NCBI GenBank assembly: GCA_031308135.1
Contig: JAHLJT010003656.1
Location: forward strand, 69,458,984 to 69,522,983
DNA: 64,000 nucleotides
Direction: 5' to 3'
DNA from: Acheta domesticus
Taxonomy: Eukaryota > Arthropoda > Insecta > Orthoptera > Gryllidae
Of the stretch, positions 32,404-45,082 are shown piece after piece. The notes below the pieces were generated by a model. The model had not been told where the DNA came from. It saw nothing but the letters and a program-made list of their open reading frames with translations, and did not search any database. The position numbers and the translations under genes were made by a program. Each line of letters begins with the position of its first letter. The stretch's first letter is position 1.

Positions 32404-34450
32404 AATATATTTCTGCGTGTAATATTGCGTACAAGGAAATGATTGCCCTCATGAAAAAATCTCAAATGTACTTCAGTGCAGGTAATTCATTCTGTTGTCG
32501 AGAAATATTGTATACCAACTCAATACACACATCAATACACATATCTCAGAGTAATGGTTACAAGGGTGTAGAGCGTAAAAGGTGGATCGAAGATGATTCC
32601 ATTTTGCCAAGGGATCTGCGCTGGGAAATTTATGGAAGTTAGAAATATGCCAATTCCTGCTGATTGTTAGGCGATACATCATAAACTGCTATTGAAAAGG
32701 TACTTGAAATATTTTTGACTGAGCCAGGATGTGATCTACCAACACTATTGCATGATGGTAGTCATTGCATTTGCCTACCAAACAGGGGCCAATATTACAT
32801 GTAACTGAAACTTTCCATAGGATAATTTGGCGCAAAGTGAACATCATTGATCCTTGTATATGTTCTAGAAGTTTGTAATGTTCATTATAAGTCACCTTAT
32901 GCATTCTGTAAAGGAAACATGCAAATGTTGGATATACTTTATTGACATTAAACTGTGTTAACTGCAGCATACGTGGCCTTCGTGCATTACTCAAAAACCA
33001 GACACTTAACACCCTGCTTTCGGGGCTTAGGAGACATCTTTGAGGAACAAACGAGAAATTTTCGACCTAATATTACATCTTAAAAAAGTTAGCACTTTCA
33101 AGTACTCAAATGCAACGGTGGTCAGAAAGATGCAGAATCTGGAAATCTGTGTAAAACAAAAATACTGATATTCTGTGCAATTCAAAATCATGTGTGTCAA
33201 TACTGGACTGCTTTAAAGAATATGTTGTCTTTTATCTCGTTATTAATGTTAATAGGCCAGATTGTTACATCAATAGATCCGTAATTTTTATTCTAATGGC
33301 TTTTAATATTGACAATATTTACTTACACTGCAAATGCTACTCAATAGTTTTAAAATGTTAATAGTCCTGTACCAAATACAGTTTTTGAAAAATAATTTCA
33401 AAGATGGCCTACACGTTAAACAAAATCATTTATTGAAAATAATATTAGTTTTGAGAAAAGGTAAGAATATTTTTAAAGTTCACAGACTCACAGTAATGGG
33501 GCAATAATGTTGTAACGCACAGTCCACGCTCTGGGTTCAGGATCGTTACTAGTTAAGGTTTCAGCGCAAAGCTATTTCCGCCCTTAAAACAACGATTTAC
33601 AAGTGTGGAACGTTATGGGTGCAACAGGTAAAGAATAACTTGGGATTAGTGGATCTATTTACGGGTACAACAAGTTAGTAAATATCTAAGTGAATAGATT
33701 CTTTAGAAAAACCTGTATTTGAATATTCATTTCTCAGTCGTGTCAAAAAGGAATGCCATGGATCTTCATTGATAATGTTGACACATGCTACTCCGTCATG
33801 GCATTGTATATTCTTTTCCTTATTTTTTCGATACGATCGATTTCAAAATTTGAGTGAAACATTTTAAAACATTTTAGCAGTCATAAATTCTGCAGAAAGT
33901 CTTGGGGAATATGACAACTGCAGGCTAGGACATAAAGCTTTTATTTAAGTGTGTGTGTGCAGAAATAAATGGAATTATTTTCCTTAAAACCAGAATTAAT
34001 TAGAATCATTTCTTATCGGCCGTTTCTTTACATAAACTTTCTATTTATTGAGTTGCTGATGTTTAAGTGTACGGAAAATTATTAGCAATCCCTTGCGAAA
34101 AAGTGACATCGACGACAATGTTGAATCGATGTAATGAATATCTTGTTTGCTTAAATTTTTTATTTGACCAAACTGACGCTTCCTCGTTTTATTATTCTCC
34201 CACAACCGAGTACTGGTGAGTCGCCAAATTCTAAGCATATGCCTATGTAAAGGGAAGCAGCTAGTTTATAGGCTCTTCCGGTTGATTTAAGTTGTTGGGA
34301 ACGGTTCAAGACAGCTGTCAGCTCTAGTTAATTAGAATATTAATTCTTAACTCTAATCTATGAAATTATTTTTTATTTAACAATAATTATTTTGTTTCGA
34401 TTCTTGTAATCCTCACTACTCACCTGAGCGTCTCATTTCAATTCAATTTG
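32404..34450. other. Unannotated AT-rich DNA
   Basis: No recognised gene. Frames at 32,439-32,642 (plus) and 32,689-33,012 (minus, 107 codons) have varied composition but no motif I know. They are worth a homology search as possible decayed transposon sequence. Confidence 0.3.
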
Positions 34451-34454
34451 TTTG

Positions 34455-35240
34455 TGAAACCAGCTTAGGTGGCTCAATTCATGTCACTGCAGTGCGTGTG
34501 ACCAGGAGGTCCTAGGGTACGAGTCGCGGGTGGTAGGATATTTTCCACTATGCTCCGATTAAAATAAGTTGGTGATTGACAATTGTGTTTCTGAAGCTGT
34601 AGCTTCGTACAGTATGAGTGTACGATTTGGTTACTTTAAGAAGTATTTATTTCAGATATTTATTTTCGTGTCCAGGGAGCACGTGCTCAGTGCTACGCAA
34701 ACTGTCAACGTCGCTCCCTTCCATTTGCAACTGTCAATCACCAACTTATTTTAATCAGATCATAGCTGCATAGCTAGGTCGAATTCAGCCGCTATCTGAA
34801 GGAGAATTCTAGTGGCCGTCTGCTCTGATCGGTAGTTTTCCGTCGTTTCTCCTATTAACACCCGGCAAATGCCGCAGCAATACCCTAACAAATCGGCCAC
34901 GGATGTGTGCGCGATCTTTCCTTCCTCTTCCTTATCCTATCTTCACCTCTTGCTTACACACCCTTACACATACATGCACTACACTACCACATATGTCAGG
35001 AGAACAGTCGGGAGCTTAGATCTTGTTCCAATTGTGGCAATGCCCTTCTGGTGGGAGATACCTGGTTGGAAATGAAGTCATCAAGTCGACATATAGGTTG
35101 GCGCCGTATCTCAACATTCTTCGGGTAAAAATCTCCGCCATCTCCTGCGATACAAACAATGAATACATTTATGGAACTAATGACCTTAGCAGTTGACGCA
35201 CCCGCAGTCACTAATCAATTAATCGATCGATCGATCGTGA
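34455..35240 (+). mobile_element. SINE-A copy 9, split by a MITE
   Basis: The head (GGTGGCTCAATTCATGTCAC, then TCCTAGGGTACGAGTCGCGG) lies at 34,468-34,556. The body resumes at 34,757 with TAGCTAGGTCGAATTCAGCC and runs to the tail at 35,215-35,238, which is expanded to ATCGATCGATCG. The B box is mutated (GGGTACGAGTC). Confidence 0.82.
34557..34756. mobile_element. 200-base MITE in SINE-A9
   Basis: TIRs of 29 bases differ at one position: GATTAAAATAAGTTGGTGAT continuing TGACAATTG on the left, and the inverted right end continuing TGACAGTTG. TTAA lies just inside each outer end, consistent with a TTAA target, but the palindromic context prevents a firm duplication call. No coding capacity. Confidence 0.8.
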
Positions 35241-35269
35241 TGCCGAAATTTGAACGGCAGAGAGTCGGC

Positions 35270-36255
35270 AGATGTCGCCCACTGCCCGGCGCACGGGCGG
35301 GCCACGGCTCATCTGCAAGTCAGCTCCGCGCCGGCGACTCTGCGCTCCGCCCGCCCCCGCCCCCGCTCCCGCCCCCGCATACGCCCACGCCTGCACATTA
35401 GTCTCCGCGCCCGCCCCCGCATATGCTCACGCCTCCGCCCCGGCCCCTCGGTCGCACACGCCCACGCCTTCGCCGCAACCTCCCCACCAGCTCCCCCACC
35501 TCCGCCCCGCCCCCGCACAGCTTCCGTTACCGCATCCATCCAGCTTCCATTGCCTCCCTGTCCGCACCACTCGCTGCTGCCCACTGTCTCCTCACTTCAT
35601 TTTCAATTTTGCTCAGGTCATCGCTTCCATCTGTTCCTCGCCCTCCTGCTCCTCTTCCGCGACCGTGTCTCCTCGAACTTCCCGTCGCTCTATTTTACCT
35701 TCAGCAGTCTTTCAGCGGTTTGCCTTCAGCAACAGCATCGATAGTATACTTCCCTCCTGCCTTCTTATGATTGCCATTTCCACACTTAGGTACGCCACTC
35801 CCTCCGAATTTGTTTCGTTTCCTGGCCATCCAACTTCACTTCAATATCTCCTGCATATTCTCCTTCGCTGACCTCGCTCCATCCGTGTGCTGCGTGTTTG
35901 CCCCCGCCTCCGCTCCGCCTTGACCTGCACCGCAACGCCCCCACCTCTCCTGCGTACTCGCAGGAGCCAACGCCTCGTCCACACTCTCCCGCTCCCGCAA
36001 AGCACCACCGTCGCCGATCTGTCTTCTTCACCCCTACTCCATGTCACTCTTGCCCCGCGCCCGCCCTCGCAACTGTCATCGCTCCATCTCCGCTCTTGCC
36101 CCGCCCACCCCCGTAATGCCATCACTCTCGCGCCCCGCCCCTTGCCGCCCGCCCGCAACGCCCTCTCCTCACCCCCGCCCACCATCGCGTCCAGGTCCGC
36201 TCTGACCCCACCCGTCTGGCCGTCCCGCTCTGACCCCGCTCTTCTTCCCCGCTGA
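35270..36255. repeat. C-rich low-complexity block
   Basis: Dominated by CCGCCCCCGC, CCCACGCC and CTCC motifs on the plus strand, with early tandem units (CCCGCCCCCGCATACGCCCACGCCT type at 35,345-35,465). Long frames on both strands reflect absence of stop triplets in C/G-rich repeat DNA. Confidence 0.7.
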
Positions 36256-37190
36256 CCACCGAACGTCCTCGCCTCTCCCTCGCCCATCCTCGCACCCATC
36301 TGTCCCGCTCTGACCCCACCTCTCACCGCAGTGCCCACCTCCCAACGCCTTTGCTTCATTCTCACTCCCACCGACGTCCCATTCCCACTCTGATCCCACC
36401 CGTCTTTCCGTCCCCACTCGGACCCCGCCCCCTCACCACCGTGCCCGCCTCCCAACAACTTCACCTCATTCTCACTCCCGTCGACGTCCCATCCCCGCTG
36501 TGGCCCCGCCCCTCACTGCCTTGCCCACCTCCCAACGTCTTTGCCTCATTCTCACTCCCATCGACGTCCCATCCCCGCTCTGACCCCGCCGTGCCCGCCT
36601 CCTTACACCTTCGCCTCATTCTCATTCCCAGCCCGGTCCCATCCCCGCTCCGATCCCGCCCGTCTTTCCGTCCTCGCTCTGATTCTGCCCCTCGCCATCA
36701 TACCCACCTCCCAACGCCTTCGCCTCATTCTCACCTCCACCGACGTCCCTTCTCCGCTCTGACCCCTTCGCTCAACGTGCTTACCTTCCATCACCTTTGC
36801 CTCATTCTCACTCCCACCCGCGTCCCATCCCCGCTCCGATTCCGACTCTGCCTGTCTTTCCGTCCCCGCTCTGACCCCGCCCCTCACAGCCGTGCCCACT
36901 TCCCAATGCTTTCGCTTCATTCTCACTCCCACCGACGTCCCATCCCCGCTCTTCCCCCGCCCGTCACCGCCGTGCCCACCTCCCAACGCCTTCGCCTTAT
37001 TCTCACTTCCACCGATGTCCCATCCCCCCTCTATCTCCGCCCGTCACCGCCATGGCCGTCTCCCAACACCTTTCCAGCATTCTCACTCCTGCCGACGTCC
37101 TATCCCCGCTCTGAGCCCGCCCCTCACCGCCGTGCTCGCCTCCCAACACCTTCGCCTCATTCTCACTCCCATTCCGCTCTGACCCCGCCA
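36256..37190. repeat. C-rich minisatellite, about 10 units of 70-115 bases
   Basis: The block CTCATTCTCACTCCCACCGA followed by CGTCCCATCCCCGCTCTGA recurs near 36,351, 36,465, 36,545, 36,612, 36,722, 36,800, 36,912, 36,990, 37,073 and 37,153. Units are joined by CCCGCCCCTCACCGCCGTGC and CCACCTCCCAACGCCTTCG. Unit lengths vary because parts are skipped. The 314-codon frame over it (36,351-37,295) encodes only this repeat and is not proposed as a gene. Confidence 0.88.
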
Positions 37191-39361
37191 CGCCCGTGGC
37201 CATTCCCCTGCCCTCACAACCATCAACGCTCCATCCCCTCCCCGCCCCGCCCGCGGTCTGTTCCTCCCCGCTCCACCCGCGCACCTGACTCCTAGGCGAC
37301 CGCCTCACGTGTAGCAGGCCGCGCTCGCTGCTTGAATTGGAGCATCTCGAATCCGCTTGCATAGCCAATGCCCGCGTACCGTGCATAGGGAAATCTCGCA
37401 AGGTCACCGAGACCTTGACTGCCCTCTGGAAGTGTCAGCATTTTAATGAGGTGACCTCCAGACAATTTCCCTCTGACTGTGTGAAAAGACAGTGCGTTTG
37501 TAGAGAGGGTAAGGAGCACTGAGAAAATATATGAATGTTTCCATACAAGCAATTGAAATTACTTCTATTGTAGAATCACCAATTTTGTCGCGAATATTGA
37601 ATGTATATTTTTGTTTCAAGCGTTTGATAATGGGTTGATAAACAGTCAAAAAGTTTCAGTTTTTGTAATTCAACATTTTTAAATATGACGCTTGTAATAA
37701 TTTGTGGTTTTGAAACTCGTGTACTTTTAAGTAGCAAAATTTGGTCATAATTTTACGTATTTTATGGCATTGGTACCGGTATAATTTCAAACAATAATGT
37801 AAGAAATGATATGATTTTTTAAAAAAAAGTATTATTTTAGAGTTGTTGAAAAATGCTGTTTTTTAATGAAAACATTGACTTGACCTTAATAACTGTATGG
37901 AGTATTTAGCTATTTCACTAAAACTATTCATATAAGAAACGTACTCTCACATGTTGGAAACGTTCATGCAATATGAAAGTAATAGGGTTAACAGCGATTT
38001 TGGTATACAAACGAGAGGCGCTTCTAATTGACATGTTTTAAACAGTATATTTGCGTGATATCTGTAACCTACAAATTAAATCAAATTCGACATGCAGATC
38101 CAAAAATTCAGCAAAACGGGGCCCAAAATGGTAAACTATCTGCAGATCGTGAAGAACAATTGCGAAGGGTCTCAGAAATAGTTCCTTAAATAACCGTTTC
38201 GAAGTCAAAAGGATACCATGTGCTCAATGAAACAGAAAACGATCGGTTCTGTTATCTAGAAAAAAAGGTATATGTTTTTTTGAAGCTTCACTTACTTGTG
38301 ATCATCAGAACTGGAATAAAAGGTGTAGTGCATCACCACCGCAGTACCTAGAACATAAAGCTGGCATTTTACAGGTAAATTCAAAAAACTAGAGATTAAT
38401 ATTCACTTGTCACGCGAAGTTGTAAATGGAGTTGTCTCAGAACATACTTTCAGACAATGAAGGAAAGTTGGCTACGTCAGGGTGACTCGAACTCAAATGA
38501 TGTAAAAAGCACACGCCCACAATAGAAGCTGCTCTGGAGAAACGGAAATGCTTTTTAAAAAGACCCGTGTTACGAAAATGAGCAAAATGAGCCAAATGAC
38601 ATGAGAATGGCTGCTGATATTGCATTTATGGTAAGAAATATCAGCCATAATGAAAATATAACCAGAAATAAAAGCATTAGGTAGAAAGTTGCTTTCTCAA
38701 CCATTAAAATAACTAATTTTGTAGTCAATCTACCCTCTAATACAATAATTCTAAACTAGTATTTTTAAAATACAATCGACTCGATGTAGGAAATTCAAGT
38801 CACTGGTCCCAATCCTCATACATAATTCATAAGCACTAAAATATTAGGTTGCAGTGAACTCTCAGCTTCGGTTTCAGTTAACAGAGTCAATGAATTTTTC
38901 AAGAAAAAACTCTTTATCTCGATGCCGCGAATTCATGAAACTTAAAGGATCTGCAGGTAGAAGTTTTCGTGACTCAGTTTTGTATCATTAATGCTTTATG
39001 TAAAGGATAGAGGGAAGTGTGTCTTAAAGAATAGCCTCAGCTCATTTTTATCAGTTCTTTCCGACTTCAAGGCTTCATGGACGCGGACAAATTGAAAATT
39101 AGAAAAATGGAAACTAGCTAGAACACCGGGAATGCGGTTAAAGAGTCTCAGAGAGCAGAAGAAAAAAATCTGATGAGGAATAACGTAAAAATAAAGAAAG
39201 CATTCCAGCGGACAATGTAGATGAAGAATGAAGTATAAACAATGCTCGAAATAATTAAGCCATTCGTAATTGAAAATTTGTGCGTCACGAGGCCGATAGG
39301 GCGACGTGGTCAATCCTATAAGCAATATAAAATCACTTAAGCCACGTGTGTCATACTTTAT
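37191..39361. other. GC-rich edge, then unannotated AT-rich DNA
   Basis: To about 37,330 the C-rich composition fades. 37,330-37,525 holds a 61-codon frame without motif. The remainder has no recognisable gene or repeat. Confidence 0.3.
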
Positions 39362-39810
39362 TTCTACTTTCTCGCCCTTACGAAGGTACTTCGTGTGAAG
39401 AGAAAGTTATTTAATCGTGCGTCGGAAAACGAGGAATCTTCGGCAGAAAACGTTTATTGCCGGGCCCTGGTAAAGAAAAAGTTGCTATGTCCTGTTGCTA
39501 AATATAGAAAAAAATCCTCTAACACGTCGTGTACCCAGAATTCATGTTTTGTGGGTCAACTGAAAAATCGACTGACGATAAACATCTGTCTTTAGGTCTG
39601 TTTTTCGGTCTGTCTGTCCGTCTGTCTGCCCGTCTCTGATCAACTCTAGCGCGTAAAACCTTTAATCGATTTTCTTCAAAATTGATATTCCCCAATCGAT
39701 CTGTATGAACTGAAGGCTTTGGGAGTTTCAAATGGATATTTCGATTTTTGAGGGTACTTTACATGAAGTTTCAAAAACATTTTCAAAATTTCCTCAAAAA
39801 TGGTTCATTT
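39362..39810 (+). mobile_element. Family X, copy 3 (5' part)
   Basis: It begins CTTTCTCGCCCTTACGAAGG with an inverted TTCG/GAAGAGAAAG partner, then GTTATTTAATCGTGCGTCGG, TTTATTGCCGGGCCCTGGTA, the CCAGAATTCATGTTTTGTGG block, a CTGT/CCGT array (39,595-39,640), and the TTTTCAAAATTTCCTCAAAA block before similarity ends. It supplies the 5' end missing from X2. Confidence 0.68.
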
Positions 39811-41240
39811 CCAAACAAATGACAATGCTAGTCTCCCTGAAACAGAACAGCCTTTTTTCTTAGATATACTGAGTCAGTTGTGTGAACAGAGGAATCCGCG
39901 AAAGAAATATGTTTTGTGAAGTTAGTAATCATAGATAGCCTTATAATAATGTCAATATTATTGTTATTTGAATTTAATTAATATGAAAATTTATAATTGC
40001 AGAAGAAATGTACGTTTAGGTCGTTACAACCAGTATTCTTGTGAAGTTGAAAATTTACTGTATGCCGTTAAGGAAAGTTATATTATTGGAAAAACTAATT
40101 TTCAGAATTCCTTCTCGTGACGAGCGAAGTGAAGTTTTTTCAAGAAAGTGAGAATCGACCACACCACATGCCGCAAATATGTTGGGCAGTGACAATGATC
40201 AATAAACGTGCACTGCTGGTCCTGGTTATTCTAACGTATCACCTGATACGAGTAATGAAGAAACTGAACGAGTAAGTTTGTCTTCTGTTTCTTCTGCTGT
40301 TTTCGTCTATCTTTTGCTATCTTCTGCTCTCTTCATGTGGAGAAATAAAATTTGACGTCGGGAATTTTCATTGTCCAGTGTGATTTTTTAGATAATTATT
40401 CTTTCGTAGTTCAATGTGTAATTCAGAGTGCTGTTTCAGCTACTCTGCATCCATTTGTGCTATACTTCAGAGAAAGCAAAGAATTTAAAAATTTAAAAAA
40501 TCTTTTTCTGGAGGCCTGAAAAACGAAAAGAATTTAATTTACCCTTTTCAATGTAAACTCATTACACTTCTCAAGTAAGTTGATGAGAGTGTTAAAAGAC
40601 ATATTTTACGGATGAGGGTCAGTGCCTAGTAATATAAAACAATACGAATTTATGCTTCCACAAAGATGTCTTCAAAGTGAGTGCTGAATAGCATTTCTTC
40701 GGTTCGCAACGTTTATGGAAAGGGACTTTACGGCCTAAGGGAGCAACTATAACATTTTTAATAAAAGCTAGCTTTTAATTCTAACAGGAACCTATCAATT
40801 TACCCAGGAAGTTATTTAATGGGCTAATGATAATGTGAAGAACATTACCATTTTATTTTTAGCAACCCTGAACAATACTTAGTAGGGATGTGTCGATCGC
40901 AAACGAACTAGTTCAATTGAACTAGTCTCGAAAAGGAACGGTACGATGCGGAACGACCTTTTCGTGAACGATCGTTCTTCTGTAACCGGTCATCGTTTGT
41001 AGTTCGCTGGCCATCGATAACTGTTCGTAGTTCGCCGGTCGTCGTTCATCTAGTTCAGAGTTCATCTAGTTCAAAGATCTCTGGTCGCTCCTTTAGCTCG
41101 CCCGTCACCGCTCCTCATTCACTTAATTCACCACTTCTCACCACTCCTCACCGCTCCTCATTCGCTTAATGGTATTCAACTTAAGTAGATCGCCGTGTTC
41201 CTCAATAAATTGTATTTTTATTAATTATATGACTCAACAA
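39811..41240. other. Unannotated DNA with GTTCGT/ATCTAGTTCA repeats
   Basis: 40,900-41,165 contains short repeated motifs (GTAGTTCGC.GG, CATCTAGTTCA twice, CACCGCTCCTCATTC twice) and the palindrome GAACTAGTTCAATTGAACTAGTC near 40,906. It may be another MITE, but no paired termini were found. Confidence 0.35.
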
Positions 41241-42243
41241 TTAACCCGGGAGTGGTAACGCGGGGGTCTGTGGGACCTCCACGATCCTTTCTTCCTGCTT
41301 GTTGTATTTCCCATGTTGGCTACGCTGACCATTGCTTTACTACCTTTCTCTTTTTGTATCTTGATATTTAGTGTGCTCTTAGTTTGCCACTTTAGTGAGT
41401 TTTATCCGTGTAGGAAGCTATTGTTTTGTTTGGGGTGCCCAGAGACCCCCGCTTACCTTCTACGTTATCAAAGGTGTCTTCAGTCTCGTACATTCTATTA
41501 GTTTGGGAACGTATTGCATGCTGTATTTTTACGTTAGGATTCCCCTGCAAAAGTAATACTGAAGTACTACGAATATTTTAGGTTACTTGATATGTTAAGA
41601 AAGGAGTGGAAGAATACGCCAACTTTTGCTGAAAGCGGGAACATAATATCGTTACTCATCGCCCTGGAAAAAGCAGTCTGCACGCAATTCCAAAACACCA
41701 GGATAATGTTTTCCTTGTTTATTGATTTGGATATGATTGAAAGAATTACAGAATCCACCAACATCAAAAATGAAATGGATTTAGAGAGGAATAAAAATGA
41801 TCGCAGCACCATTAACACTGACAAAGGGGAAATGAAGGCAGTAATTGTGCTACGTATTTTGGCTGGTTGGGTCTGTGATCAACCCAAATCTTCCTGAATT
41901 GTGGAAAGTGGATAATATGGGTATTGCAATTTTCCATTGTACTTTGAATTTGAAAAGATTTCAATTTCTGCTACGAAACATGGGCTTGGATGTGACGACA
42001 CGCTCAGACTGGTAGAAAAAATAACTCCAAATATTAGATGCTTTCCTGATGAATTCTCACAGTTGTTTAGCTACTAAATTCTTAATAAATTGCACGCAAA
42101 ACATTGTTAATAATAGAAGAAGAATATTATGTTAATTTATTTTTTAATAATTTAGCATATATCAGGAAAAAAGTATTGGGGTCTGGAGACACCCCACGTT
42201 ACAAATTTTGTTTCAAAAAGTCACGTTACTACTGCCAGGTTAA
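41241..42243 (+). mobile_element. Decayed piggyBac-like transposon with TTAA flanks
   Basis: TTAA occurs at 41,241-41,244 and 42,240-42,243. The inner termini are CCCGGGAGTGGTAACG and, inverted, CCTGGCAGTAGTAACG, followed by a subterminal inverted pair (GGGGTCTGTGGGACCTCC against GGGGTCTGGAGACACCCC). TTAA duplication with CC-starting TIRs is the piggyBac signature, and the interior contains a matching transposase fragment. The whole is only 1.0 kb, so most of the transposase gene is deleted. Confidence 0.82.
41592..42015 (+). pseudogene. piggyBac-type transposase fragment
   Basis: The frame at 41,592-41,897 ends with EMKAVIVLRILAG; piggyBac transposases have a DEMKAFIGLLLLAG-like stretch early in the catalytic domain. 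The frame then shifts, and 41,881-42,015 reads NLPELWKVD, ...FHCTLNLKRFQFLLRNM, matching the LW..D...IF...M.L.RF..LLR..R pattern that follows in the family. A stop ends it before any catalytic aspartate region. The frameshift and deletion make it non-functional. Confidence 0.7.
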
Positions 42244-43685
42244 GCAGATAATTCAAAGTAATTAAATTAAAAATAAAATGAAGATAATACTCTTTATTAT
42301 TTTGCGGAATTGTCATTCAAGGGTTTTGCACCACATAAAATGTCGTATTAAATTACACGTGAAAAATATTTGTTATACATCCCCTACAAAAAGAAGTTAT
42401 TTTTAGGGTAACCAAAGCTTGCTAAAAGTTCAATTTTCAGCCCTAGCGCTAAATGTGAGACAATATCCATTATATTATGATAAAACTGTGAATATAACAA
42501 TGAAAACAAAATACTTTCGTCTGAAGGAATGAGCTACTGCTGAACTTAAATACAACATAGATTTGATTTGTATGTTTGAATTAAAATATAATGAAAATCA
42601 AAAGTACTCTCTAAAAATAGTGTATGATACACCTGGTAAAAGTGATTTTATTTTATTTCGTTGGATTCCCTCACTTGGCTTATCGGCCTCCTGTTGCAAA
42701 CACATCCTCCCCACAAAACAAAATGCAACATTTACCACTCACATAAATACTATCTAATTCTACAACTCTATAGTAAAGGCATATGCTGCACATTGTTAAC
42801 AGCACTTGAAATAGGCCATTTTTTATATCTATTAGAAAAAACTGTTGCCAAGGCAACTGTCTTGTGACCGTGAAAAAAAGTACTTCAATCATGGACATTT
42901 AACGAAGTATCTCTTAATCCTCTATAACCTACTGCTATTCCTCGAGATATCAAACACCTTATTGCACTATAAAATTACGAACTTTTCCATATATTTTTAT
43001 ATTATAATTTTCATACAGTTGTAGAAAAAATGTTAATATTTCCCGAGCAAAGTGTGTATTTTTGTTCATGGTCTTGGTTGATTTTTTGGCCTCGATCTAC
43101 TGTCTCGGCAAAAATTTCAACTTCAACGCTGAAAAAAAAACTTACGTCCAGGGTCGCCAGATCCCTTCTGGAAAAATCCGCCCAATTCCACCAAATAACT
43201 TAATGGGGAAAAAGGTGAGCGATGAATAATAGTGACCCTAACACTGGGGCTGATAATTTCAAAATATCTGTAGGTTCACAAGAAGTTTAAAACTAAATAT
43301 TCTTGTACATAAAGCCTACTTATTAAGTCTAGTTTTATAACTTAAATACTTGTACAATTTCTAGAGGAGCAAAATGCATGTCTTAAAATAAAAAAAGGGC
43401 TCTGAATATTTTCGTAATAGCTTAATATTTATTTATAAGGTGTTCAAAACTAAAGCATTTGTGCATAGTTCATTTCTATCAGAAGTTATTAATACTTGTA
43501 CGATTTATGAGAAAATGTGAGTATTACTGACGAATTAAGTAAGCAAAAAAAGCATACCGTCCAAAATCTTCCCAGGAAACAACGGATTCCGCCCAATGGA
43601 CGGAATCCCGCAAAATTAATTTTCTTCGGGAAGCGTCAACTTGCGGTCCCGCCAGCGTCGCCGCTCAAACATCATTTTATCATAT
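42244..43685. other. Unannotated AT-rich DNA
   Basis: No recognised gene or paired termini. Confidence 0.35.
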
Positions 43686-44191
43686 ATTGTTGCATTTTTT
43701 TCTTCAAACTTTTGTAACAGATAGTGCTAATTACACTCTTTAGTATAGCGTAAAATTTATTAAGAGTTTTTTTTTGTTTCTTCAAAAATTACATAATTGT
43801 AATTTTTTTGAAAGATCTCTCACATCTTTAATACGCACATTACCAGCAATTTGTAAACATTATTATATATGTGAGTGTAAGTGCGTCAAATAACTTCAAA
43901 TAAAGTATTTTGAAAACTCAAAAATATTCTGTTCACATATTCACATCTTTTTTAATAGAAAATTGCCTTTTATGACTAGGGTTTATTGTTCTTTAATATT
44001 CTAAAATTAATGTTTCCGTTCTACCAATAGGAAAGCGAAAAATTAAGAAAATTACAAAAAAATGTACTTTTGGGCGGTGATAGATGGCAGCTGGCAAGAA
44101 CGAGTATGTGGCTATTCAATATAGCTAGCGAAAACCCAAGGAAATAGAAAACTAATACGGGAAAGTCTGTGCCATTCTGTAGCACCACTAG
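43686..44191 (+). mobile_element. Family X, copy 4 (3' part)
   Basis: Colinear with 29,390-29,935 of X2: TTCTTCAAACTTTTG, TTTGAAAGATCTCTCACA, ACGCACATTACCAGCAATTT, TGTTTCCGTTCTACCAATAG, then GGAAATAGAAAACTAATACG and the end GTGCCATTCTGTAGCACCA with CTAG at 44,188-44,191. It is 5' truncated. Confidence 0.72.
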
Positions 44192-44847
44192 TCTTTATTG
44201 ATCTGCAAAAGTATATTGATGGCAATCGTCTACTGCTGATTGGCACGTGCTTGGGGGTGACGCTTTAGCAGAAGCTGCAGCAAAACAGCAAGTAGACGTT
44301 TCTATTGTATTTAATTTCTCAGAATCATTTTGGTGTTCCACTCTGTAACTTACCAGACTTATAAAAATAATTTTAGGGATTTTAATGGTATTTTTAAATT
44401 TTTAAACTGTCCATTTTTGAGAAAAAAATTAAAAATAAAAAATGTGAAAAAAATTTAAAAATTTAATGAATTCGATACATACAAAAGAGCACATTTTGTT
44501 CTTTAATGTCGCAAAATAATTACAATTACAACACGAGTTAAAAAGATTAACTTTATGAATGCGAGCATTTTTTCGAAAATTGGTAAAATTAATATAATCT
44601 CGAAAAATAATATTCGAGAAAAATTAAAAACACGGGTTTTATATTTTTGATTAATTCTTGATTATATTCTTGATTAATCTTCACAGGAAAAAATGAAATT
44701 ACTCCCCAAACATGTGTATCTCTGTAAATTTTTTTTATTAAATTTATATTGTAATATTACTATCTTCAGAATTTTTTAAATGGCGAAAAAAACGTGATAT
44801 GGTATTTTTTGTTTTCAGAGGTTATAGTCAGAGCCATAGAACTGACT
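44192..44847. other. Unannotated AT-rich DNA
   Basis: No recognisable feature; many A/T homopolymer runs. Confidence 0.35.
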
Positions 44848-45062
44848 CATGTTCCTCTACGTATTTCGACGCGCTGCATCCGAATGTGAAGTCAAAATTG
44901 CGCCATTGCCCTATAGTTTTTTTAATTGCGAAACAAAAATCAGTAAAATTGTAAATTGTAAATTTCACGGTGGTTTTTGAGATTTAAAAAACTAGAGGGT
45001 GGTGGCGCAATTCTGGCTGCAGATTCGGATTCAGTGCGTTGACATACATAGAGAAACACGTG
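44848..45062. repeat. Imperfect foldback (about 77-base arms)
   Basis: Left arm 44,848-44,925 and right arm 44,985-45,062 are inverted: CGCTGCATCCGAATGTG pairs with CAGATTCGGATTCAGTGCG, ATTGCGCCATTGCCCTATAG with CTAGAGGGTGGTGGCGCAAT. I estimate 75-80% pairing. Probably an old MITE; SINE-A10 begins 20 bases beyond. Confidence 0.65.
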
Positions 45063-45082
45063 TCAAGTTTTGGGGCCTGACG

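Noticed and set aside
35841..36464. 207-codon minus-strand Gly/Arg-rich frame
   Set aside because: Complement of the same C-rich block; repeat-driven composition.
36256..37190. CRISPR-like alternation of repeats and spacers
   Set aside because: Unit lengths are irregular, the 'spacers' are themselves related, and the setting is eukaryotic repeat DNA.
36351..37295. 314-codon plus-strand frame
   Set aside because: It is the translation of a C-rich minisatellite; frames are equally open on the other strand and no domain is present.
38090..38700. Possible decayed Tc1/mariner transposase (basic, stop-ridden translation)
   Set aside because: Fragments were suggestive in mixed frames, but no ordered family motif or TIR could be shown.
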